Program-made: the position numbers and the translations under genes
IMG/VR virus record: IMGVR_UViG_3300028392_000175
Location: 1 to 34,560 of that record
DNA length: 34,560 nucleotides
Reading direction: 5' to 3' (one strand)
Source of the DNA: a virus
Notes under the pieces: model-generated
The model's input: only the letters and a program-made list of their open reading frames with translations
The model's database searches: none
Told to the model about the DNA's origin: nothing
Shown here: piece after piece, positions 29,659-34,560 of the stretch
Numbering within the stretch: position 1 is the first letter of the stretch
How the letters are laid out: each line of letters opens with the position of its first letter

Positions 29659-29687
29659 AAAGTAGTGCCTATCCGTAGGCGTGTCAA
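29659..29687 (-). promoter_or_regulatory. Leftward early promoter 1
   Basis: On the minus strand TTGACA (29687-29682), exactly 17 bases, then TACTTT (29664-29659). The -35 is a perfect consensus. The leader to ATG 29609 would be about 43 bases and contains GAAAGG. It is the best promoter match of the three on this strand and would drive the ArdC-like gene and the four that follow. Confidence 0.7.
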
Positions 29688-29702
29688 TAGCCTAATAGTG
29701 TG

Positions 29703-29724
29703 AATTAGGTAACAATTAGGTAAC
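29703..29724. repeat. 11-base tandem direct repeat
   Basis: AATTAGGTAAC occurs twice head to tail (29703-29713 and 29714-29724), immediately upstream of the leftward promoter. Further TTAGG words follow to 29860. Possible binding site of an initiator or regulator. Confidence 0.75.
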
Positions 29725-29770
29725 GATTATTTAGGCCGATTAGGCTTACACGTTAGGCCATAAGGTAAAG

Positions 29771-29848
29771 GTTAGGGCCATTAGGTAAAGGGTTAGCAGC
29801 TGCCTAGTTAGTTAGGGCCTAGCGATTAGCCGCCTAGTTAGGGCCTAG
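29771..29848. repeat. GTTAGGGCC dispersed repeats
   Basis: GTTAGGGCC is found at 29771, 29811 and 29837; the last two extend to GTTAGGGCCTAG and are preceded by CCTAGTTAG-like sequence. GGTAAAGG(G)TTAG also occurs twice, around 29763 and 29784. They form a cluster of iteron-like words. Confidence 0.7.
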
Positions 29849-29871
29849 ATAGCTGCCGATTAGGTAGGCGC

Positions 29872-29901
29872 TACGTCGTGTTATGTCGTGTTATGTCGCG
29901 T
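29872..29901. repeat. 10-base triple repeat
   Basis: TACGTCGTGT, TATGTCGTGT and TATGTCGCGT follow each other without gap, a period of 10 that places all three on one face of the DNA helix. Confidence 0.8.
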
Positions 29902-29966
29902 TAGATAGTACGCATACACTCCCAATTCTAACCTCCGACATTCCGCCCATATCCGCTTATATAGGA

Positions 29967-30078
29967 CAATTCAGCCCATAAAGTACAATTCGGACATCGT
30001 TTACAATTCGATACGATCTGTCTAATACGGACATATCCATACAATTCGGGCGTAACGGTATAATGCGGGCAAAACGGA
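29967..30078. repeat. Array of six 18-19-base iterons, core YAATTCGGRCAT
   Basis: Units start at 29967, 29986, 30004, 30023, 30042 and 30061: CAATTCAGCCCAT, CAATTCGGACATC, CAATTCGATACGA, TAATACGGACATA, CAATTCGGGCGTA, TAATGCGGGCAAA. Spacing is 19, 18, 19, 19 and 19 bases. Most are preceded by TA, so each also contains a TACAAT or TATAAT hexamer. Weaker units may extend the array at both ends (29929, 29948, 30079). Regular spacing suggests cooperative protein binding, as an origin iteron or operator array. Confidence 0.75.
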
Positions 30079-30224
30079 CAAACTAGGACAAATCAACCCC
30101 AGGGTTATTAAGTCTGCCTCGCGCGAGTATATACTATCAACCAAAGTATTTTTTCTAAATATAGGCTCTGACCTGCGGTTTTACTACCTAATTAAAATGT
30201 GGCACGAATCACAGACCTAAATGT

Positions 30225-30245
30225 GGGATAAACACTCTTTATCCC
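30225..30245. other. Perfect hairpin upstream of terminase leader
   Basis: GGGATAAA (30225-30232) pairs with TTTATCCC (30238-30245) around CACTC. It is followed at once by the AT-rich TTAGTATATAGT, a possible -10. It could be an operator or an end-of-transcript signal ahead of the late leader. Confidence 0.55.
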
Positions 30246-30262
30246 GCCTTAGTATATAGTAG

Positions 30263-30403
30263 GGGACTTCGTAAGCACTGGAGAAGTCCCAATGGCCTAT
30301 GGCCAAGCGGAGCTTATAGCGGAGCGCAGGCCTTACGTCCTGCTTTTATCTGGGCATTGGAAATGCCCCTATGGTTACCCACTAAGCGCACCCATAAGGG
30401 TGC
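30263..30403 (+). ncRNA. Structured 5' leader of terminase operon (five hairpins)
   Basis: Five hairpins follow each other: GGGACTTC/GAAGTCCC (30263-30290), TGGCC/GGCCA (30293-30305), GCAGG/CCTGC (30326-30343), GGGCATT/AATGCCC (30352-30368) and GCACCC/GGGTGC (30388-30403). A direct repeat AGCGGAGC occurs at 30306 and 30318. The chain stops 18 bases before the AGGAG ribosome binding site. It resembles a regulatory leader RNA; alternatively it includes the packaging-initiation site. No known riboswitch class is recognised. Confidence 0.5.
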
Positions 30404-30436
30404 TTCGCAGCGGGTGTATTAGGAGAATTGTATCCA

Positions 30437-32335
30437 ATGGCAAAACTACCCAAGCAGAGTATGCTCGCGCCTACAGCAGAGCTTTCGGCGCCACAGGCAA
30501 AAGATCTTATCGTCAAGTTAGTAACAGACGGTTTCTCAATTGCTGATGCAACTCGCGCCGCTCACAAGTCAATTAAGTCCTATGAGTATTATCGGGCATC
30601 CGATCCTCAATTCAAGGATGCCGTAGATTTAGCCCGCGCAGTTCAGCGCCGTAAAGGTGTCGTATCTGAAGAAGACAAAGACATCAGCTTTGAAGATTTT
30701 AGACTCAAGTATCTAAACAGTCAGACCTTCCCCCATCAGCGCAATATCATCTCGCTGCTGGAAGAAGGTGAGCCTGCTTGGCTACATCCGAGCATGACCT
30801 TTGAAAAGGCTTTCGCTAATTACGTTCTTTGTAATATGCCGCCTGAACACGCGAAGACGATGACGGTCAGCATTGACTACCTCACGTACCGCATCGTCAC
30901 AAATCCTAATATCAGAATTAAGGTTGTATCCAAGACTCAGGCAATGGCGAAGGAATTCGTATATGCCATTAAGCAAAGATTAACCTCTCCCACCTATGCT
31001 GAACTTCAAAGGCGCTACGCGCCAGCTGACGGCTACAAAGCCTCAGCCGAGAAGTGGACAGCAGATTCGATTTACTTAGAACGAGATAGCGGCGAAAAAG
31101 ATCCTACGCTACAGGCTCTAGGTATTGGCGGTCAAATCTATGGCGCACGTGCCGATTTGATCGTACTAGATGACTGCGTTACCTTGGCTAACGCCAATGA
31201 ATACGAGAAGCAGATTCGCTGGATCCAACAAGAAGTTTTAACCCGTGTTGGTCCAACAGGCAAAATTCTTATCGTGGGTACACGCGTAGATCCAATGGAT
31301 CTATACCGCGAAGTCCGCAATCCAGATCGCTACCCAGATGGCAAGTCTCCTTGGACTTACCTGGCTATGCCAGCTGTGCTTGAGTTTAAGGACAATCCAT
31401 CTAAATGGGTAACGCTATGGCCTAAGTCAGATCGCCCTTGGATGGGCAGTGACGATGAGCCAGATGCAGAAGGTTTATACCCACGCTGGGATGGCAAGAA
31501 TTTAAAGCAGCGTCGTGGCTTACTTGACCCAAAGACTTGGGCAATGGTTTACCAGCAACAGGATGTAGATAGTGAAGCAGTCTTTAGCCCAGAGTGTGTA
31601 CGCGGCAGTGTTAGCGGCATGCGGGCATCAGGCCCACTTATTGTCGGCGCACCTGGACATCCTGCAACCCTCACGGGCAGCTACACCATCTGCGCAATGG
31701 ATCCAGCAATGTCAGGAGATACGTTCTCAGTCGTTTACGCTGGAGACAAAGCAACACAGAAGCGATACATATTAGAAGCAAGTCGTATGCCTGCACCTAC
31801 ACCGCAGCGTATCCGCGAACTGATCTTCTCCTGGACTGATAAATACAACCCAAAGGTTTGGGTAATTGAGAAGAACGCTTTCCAGTTGTTCTTGACGATG
31901 GATGAAGAAATAAATAAGTTTTTAGCAAGTCGTGGTATCCGTCTAGTTCAACACTACACAGGTTCCAACAAAATGGATGCCGAGTTTGGCGTAGCCTCTA
32001 TGGCTCCGCTCTTTGGCTCACTGGACAAACTTGGTAAGCATATGGGAAACAATCTCATTGACTTACCACGCACTGATGGCGAAAGTATCAAGGCTCTTGT
32101 TGAGCAATTGATTACCTGGTCGCCAGGAACAAAGAATAAGCAAGATGGTCCAATGGCCTTGTGGTTCGCAGAGACTCAGATGAGAGATTACATCAATCAA
32201 TCTGGTTCATATGGATCTACATGGGTTAAGAATCCATTTGCTACACGCAACGACATCGCAAGACGCAAGGTTGTGAACTTGGAAGAATACGCAAAACTAC
32301 AGGAAAAAGTTGCTAACAACGGGGGGTACTACTAA
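30437..32335 (+). CDS. terL: Terminase large subunit with fused DNA-binding N-terminus
   Basis: A 632-residue protein. Start ATG 30437, with AGGAG 11 bases upstream; a TTG at 30428 is too near that site. Residues about 20-70 (KLVTDGFSIADATRAAHKSI, SYEYYRASDPQFKDAV) look like a small-terminase helix-turn-helix. The ATPase has a variant Walker A PPEHAKTM (135-142) and Walker B ADLIVLDDC (239-247). The nuclease has AMDPAMSG (D422) and VIEKNA (E478). It cuts and pumps DNA into the head through the portal. No separate small subunit was found, so the N-terminal domain may take that role. Confidence 0.9.
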   Translation: MAKLPKQSMLAPTAELSAPQAKDLIVKLVTDGFSIADATRAAHKSIKSYEYYRASDPQFKDAVDLARAVQRRKGVVSEEDKDISFEDFRLKYLNSQTFPHQRNIISLLEEGEPAWLHPSMTFEKAFANYVLCNMPPEHAKTMTVSIDYLTYRIVTNPNIRIKVVSKTQAMAKEFVYAIKQRLTSPTYAELQRRYAPADGYKASAEKWTADSIYLERDSGEKDPTLQALGIGGQIYGARADLIVLDDCVTLANANEYEKQIRWIQQEVLTRVGPTGKILIVGTRVDPMDLYREVRNPDRYPDGKSPWTYLAMPAVLEFKDNPSKWVTLWPKSDRPWMGSDDEPDAEGLYPRWDGKNLKQRRGLLDPKTWAMVYQQQDVDSEAVFSPECVRGSVSGMRASGPLIVGAPGHPATLTGSYTICAMDPAMSGDTFSVVYAGDKATQKRYILEASRMPAPTPQRIRELIFSWTDKYNPKVWVIEKNAFQLFLTMDEEINKFLASRGIRLVQHYTGSNKMDAEFGVASMAPLFGSLDKLGKHMGNNLIDLPRTDGESIKALVEQLITWSPGTKNKQDGPMALWFAETQMRDYINQSGSYGSTWVKNPFATRNDIARRKVVNLEEYAKLQEKVANNGGYY

Positions 32336-34167
32336 TGCTTGACATTGACGTCATCAGCGACAAGCTACGTAAACTTCGCCAGCACTATCACACACGCGAC
32401 TCGCGTTACTCTGATCTGCTAGCAATTCGCCAAGGCAAGATTGATACAGTCTTCCCTGGAATGTTCTCAGAAGATTATCCAAAGCCAATGATTGCCAACT
32501 TCATTGACATCGCTGCCCGCGACGTTGCTGAAGTTATTGCACCACTGCCAGCCTTTAACTGCATGACTACTGATTCAGTATCAGATCGCTCACGCAAGAA
32601 AGCTGACATCCGTACCATGATCGCCGCTGGCTATCGTGATACTTCTAACCTTCAGACCATGATGTACTCAGGTGCTGACCGCTACCTTACCTTTGGTATG
32701 CTCGCATTTATCATCGAGCCTGACTTTGAAAACAATCGTCCTCTGATCCGTATTGATAACCCAATTGGTTCATACCCAGAGTTTGATCGCTTCGGCAAGT
32801 TGATTTCATACAGCAAGCGTTACACCAAAACTGTACGCGAACTTATCAATGACTTCCCAGAACATGAGAATGTTATTCGTGGGCAGTACGAGAATCGCAA
32901 CTCACAGCGCATCCTAGAACTTTACCGCTACCAGGATAAAGACCAGCTAGTTCTATTCTTACCTGAGCGCAATAACTTTGTTTTATCTCAAGCTGAAAAT
33001 CAACTAGATGATATTCCAGTTGTAATTGCAGTACGTCCAGGCGTTGACTCAGATGAGCATCAGCGTGGACAATTCGATGACATTATGTGGGTACAGGTTG
33101 CTCGTTCCCGCTTTGCAAGTTTGGCTCTGGAAGCCGCTCAGAAATCCGTCCAAGCGCCCTTCGCGCTACCATCCGATGTTAACGTTCTTGAAATCGGTCC
33201 AGATGCCACTATCCGTTCTGCTAACCCAGAAAAAATCCGTCGTGTTGATCTAAACATTCCTAACGGAATCTTCCAAGAGAACGCACTGCTAGATCAAGAA
33301 ATGCGCACAGGTGCGCGTTACCCAGAAGGACGTCTAGGACAGCAATCAGGTTCTATCGTCACTGGTCGTGGCGTACAGGCACTCATGGGTGGCTTTGATA
33401 CTCAGGTTAAGACAGCGCAAGCTGTACTCGCTGAAGCCTTCCGCAAGGTCATGTACCTATGCTTCAAGATGGATGAGACACTATTTGGAAATGTAACTAA
33501 GGAAGTACGCGGCATCAATGCTGGCGCAGCGTATGAACTTAACTACACACCTAAGAAGGACATTGACGGCGATTATTACTGTGATGTTACTTATGGCCTT
33601 ATGGCTGGTCTTGATCCTAACCGTGCATTGGTATTCGGATTGCAAGCACGTGGAGATAAGTTAATCTCTCGTGACTTCTTACGTCGCCAGATGCCTTGGG
33701 AAATGAACGTTACTGCTGAAGAAGAAAAGGTTGAAGTAGAACAACTACGCGATGCTTTGATTCAAGCAGTTGCAGGATACGCGCAAGCGCTACCTGCTAT
33801 GGCATCACAAGGACAAGATCCTTCTAAGGTTTTACGCTCAATGGCTATGGTCATTCATGGTCGCCAAAAAGGCGACGCTATCGAAGACGTGGTTGCAGAA
33901 GCATTTGCGCCAGAGCCAGAACCTCAGATGTCCCCAGAGATGGCTACAGCCGCTGGTGAGGCGCCAGGCGCCCCAGGTCAGGCTCCCTCTGGGGAACCTC
34001 AGTTACCAGCTGGTCTAGAAGCCTCTGGTCGTATGCAAGGCGTAGCCCCAGGCCAACAAGGTATGGCTCCTGGTGGACGTCCAGCGTTACAAACCCTGCT
34101 TGCAGGTCTTTCATCTTCTGGTGCTGCCAACCTTTCAGCTGGCATCCTCAGGAGAACGGCAGTCTAG
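32335..34167 (+). CDS. Portal protein
   Basis: A 610-residue protein coupled to the terminase gene by TAATG. The N-terminal half has the helix LRKLRQHYHTRDSRYSDLLA, RPLIRIDNPIGSYPEFDRFG and a long wing region; VQVARSRFASLALEAAQKSV and GRLGQQSGSIVTGRGVQALM are typical for portal stem and crown of podoviral or siphoviral relatives. The last 80 residues are a Pro/Gly/Gln-rich flexible tail. Twelve copies would form the DNA channel. Assignment is based on size, gene order and these patterns. Confidence 0.88.
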   Translation: MLDIDVISDKLRKLRQHYHTRDSRYSDLLAIRQGKIDTVFPGMFSEDYPKPMIANFIDIAARDVAEVIAPLPAFNCMTTDSVSDRSRKKADIRTMIAAGYRDTSNLQTMMYSGADRYLTFGMLAFIIEPDFENNRPLIRIDNPIGSYPEFDRFGKLISYSKRYTKTVRELINDFPEHENVIRGQYENRNSQRILELYRYQDKDQLVLFLPERNNFVLSQAENQLDDIPVVIAVRPGVDSDEHQRGQFDDIMWVQVARSRFASLALEAAQKSVQAPFALPSDVNVLEIGPDATIRSANPEKIRRVDLNIPNGIFQENALLDQEMRTGARYPEGRLGQQSGSIVTGRGVQALMGGFDTQVKTAQAVLAEAFRKVMYLCFKMDETLFGNVTKEVRGINAGAAYELNYTPKKDIDGDYYCDVTYGLMAGLDPNRALVFGLQARGDKLISRDFLRRQMPWEMNVTAEEEKVEVEQLRDALIQAVAGYAQALPAMASQGQDPSKVLRSMAMVIHGRQKGDAIEDVVAEAFAPEPEPQMSPEMATAAGEAPGAPGQAPSGEPQLPAGLEASGRMQGVAPGQQGMAPGGRPALQTLLAGLSSSGAANLSAGILRRTAV

Positions 34168-34208
34168 TACTACTGACGTTCAAACCAATTCCCTATAGGA
34201 GAACCAAA

Positions 34209-34409
34209 ATGGCAAAAGTATCACCAATGACAAAGGCAAGTCTTACGACTTCAGTCCCAAAGCCTGCTAATCAAGGCGGACATTCTGGCGTAAATTACAA
34301 GTCAGCAAACATCCAAGCGATGCCAGCAGCAACAAAGCCAGGAGCATCAACAATTAAATACTCAGCACAACCTTCAGGTACAAAAGGTACCAACCCAGGC
34401 GCTAAGTAA
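34209..34409 (+). CDS. Small hypothetical virion-module protein
   Basis: A 66-residue protein with TAGGAGAA before ATG 34209. It is Ser, Thr, Ala, Lys and Pro rich (MTKASLTTSVPKPANQGGHS; PSGTKGTNPGAK), of low complexity and probably disordered. It lies between portal and the gene at 34413. No function recognised. Confidence 0.6.
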   Translation: MAKVSPMTKASLTTSVPKPANQGGHSGVNYKSANIQAMPAATKPGASTIKYSAQPSGTKGTNPGAK

Positions 34410-34412
34410 TAG

Positions 34413-34560
34413 ATGATTGAAGAAGACGGCATTGATGTCCCTATGCGCTTGTCGCCTTGGGACGTCTTTGCTGCCTTTTCAAATTTAGCTTTAGATATTT
34501 TAGTAAGTATAACAAAATTCATGTCCGTCATTACGCACATGATTATCAATCATGCAGATG
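34413..34560 (+). CDS. N-terminal part of small virion-module protein (continues at base 1)
   Basis: Reads from ATG 34413 to the last base: 49 full codons plus one base. Residues 13-47 (LSPWDVFAAFSNLALDILVS, ITKFMSVITHMII) are hydrophobic and may be a membrane or buried helix. The frame continues without stop into the ORF at 1-179; the joint codon is GAT (base 34560 plus bases 1-2). The complete product would be 108 residues. Its ribosome binding site is weak, and translation is probably coupled to the preceding stop 3 bases away. Confidence 0.65.
   Translation, partial: MIEEDGIDVPMRLSPWDVFAAFSNLALDILVSITKFMSVITHMIINHAD

Larger units (their letters stand above)
29610..30436. other. Divergent non-coding region, candidate replication origin and control region
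   Basis: 827 bases without a convincing gene between the leftward ArdC-like gene and the rightward terminase gene. From left to right it holds the leftward promoter, several TTAGG-type direct repeats (29703-29848), a 10-base triple repeat (29872-29901), a 19-base-period array (29967-30078), an AT-rich segment with the palindrome AGTATATACT (30126-30135), a hairpin (30225-30245) and the structured terminase leader (30263-30403). Repeat families, AT-rich stretch and divergent transcription are typical for a phage origin with regulatory sites. This is inference. Confidence 0.55.

Noticed and set aside
30292-30546. 84-codon ORF starting MAYGQAELIAERR upstream of the terminase gene
   Set aside because: It overlaps the terminase coding region by 110 bases and its first half is the hairpin-rich leader. 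Its GGAG-ATG pair is plausible, so a short leader peptide cannot be excluded, but the protein composition looks accidental.

Overview
The window reads as a complete, lytic, short-tailed phage of an actinobacterium, probably an uncultured freshwater or marine one. Three things point there: a WhiB-type iron-sulfur regulator, a replication module of typical actinobacteriophage composition, and actinophage-style holin and peptidase genes. GC content looks moderate by eye. Almost every base is coding, and genes are chained by ATGA, GTGA, TTGA or TAATG overlaps. The two window ends appear to be artificial: the ORF running off the right end (from 34413) continues in frame and without a stop into the ORF that ends at 179, giving one 108-residue protein. 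Closing the circle also restores the usual order terminase, portal, scaffold, capsid. I therefore read the 34,560 bases as one circular or circularly permuted genome, as an inference from sequence.

Rightward structural and lysis module (30437 through the origin to 15972): terminase large subunit with a fused DNA-binding N-terminus, portal, a structural protein, scaffold, N4-gp56-like major capsid protein followed by a strong hairpin, a head or neck beta-protein, a collagen-like fibre, three glycine-rich fibre proteins (two of them followed by related MAH-Y/F-A proteins), a glycosyltransferase with its own promoter, tiny basic and Cys-rich proteins, a connector-like protein, a 736-residue tail protein, then membrane protein, M15 peptidase and holin. 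No tape-measure gene was seen, which suggests a podovirus. Two hairpins at 15994-16056 end the unit.

Rightward replication and takeover module (16176-24756): a Cas4/RecB-like exonuclease split into two genes with two small genes between, a zinc-motif protein, a DnaB/RecA-like ATPase, a methyltransferase, a PD-(D/E)XK resolvase-like nuclease, a primase split into zinc and TOPRIM parts in overlapping frames, an HslV/proteasome-like Ntn hydrolase, a DUF1599-like protein, a metallophosphoesterase, a PP-loop/PAPS-reductase-like enzyme, a sigma-like factor and an FmdB-like zinc ribbon. No DNA polymerase or integrase was seen. Two hairpins at 24768-24835 separate this unit from the convergent leftward genes.

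Leftward early-type module (29609 down to 24848): about 23 mostly tiny genes, including an ArdC-N-like antirestriction protein, several Cys-rich zinc miniproteins, two short membrane proteins, WhiB and a transglycosylase. Its upstream half is exceptionally rich in CTAG, and three similar promoter-like sequences (TTGAC[A/T], 17-18 bases, TAC..T) divide it into units.

Between the divergent modules (29610-30436) lies an 827-base non-coding region: TTAGG-type repeats, a 10-base triple repeat, a regular array of about 19-base repeats (core TACAATTCGGACAT) and, next to the terminase gene, a chain of RNA-type hairpins. A near-identical copy of the repeat core lies at 7632, exactly where a leaderless promoter of the glycosyltransferase gene is expected. 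This region is the best candidate for the replication origin and control switch.
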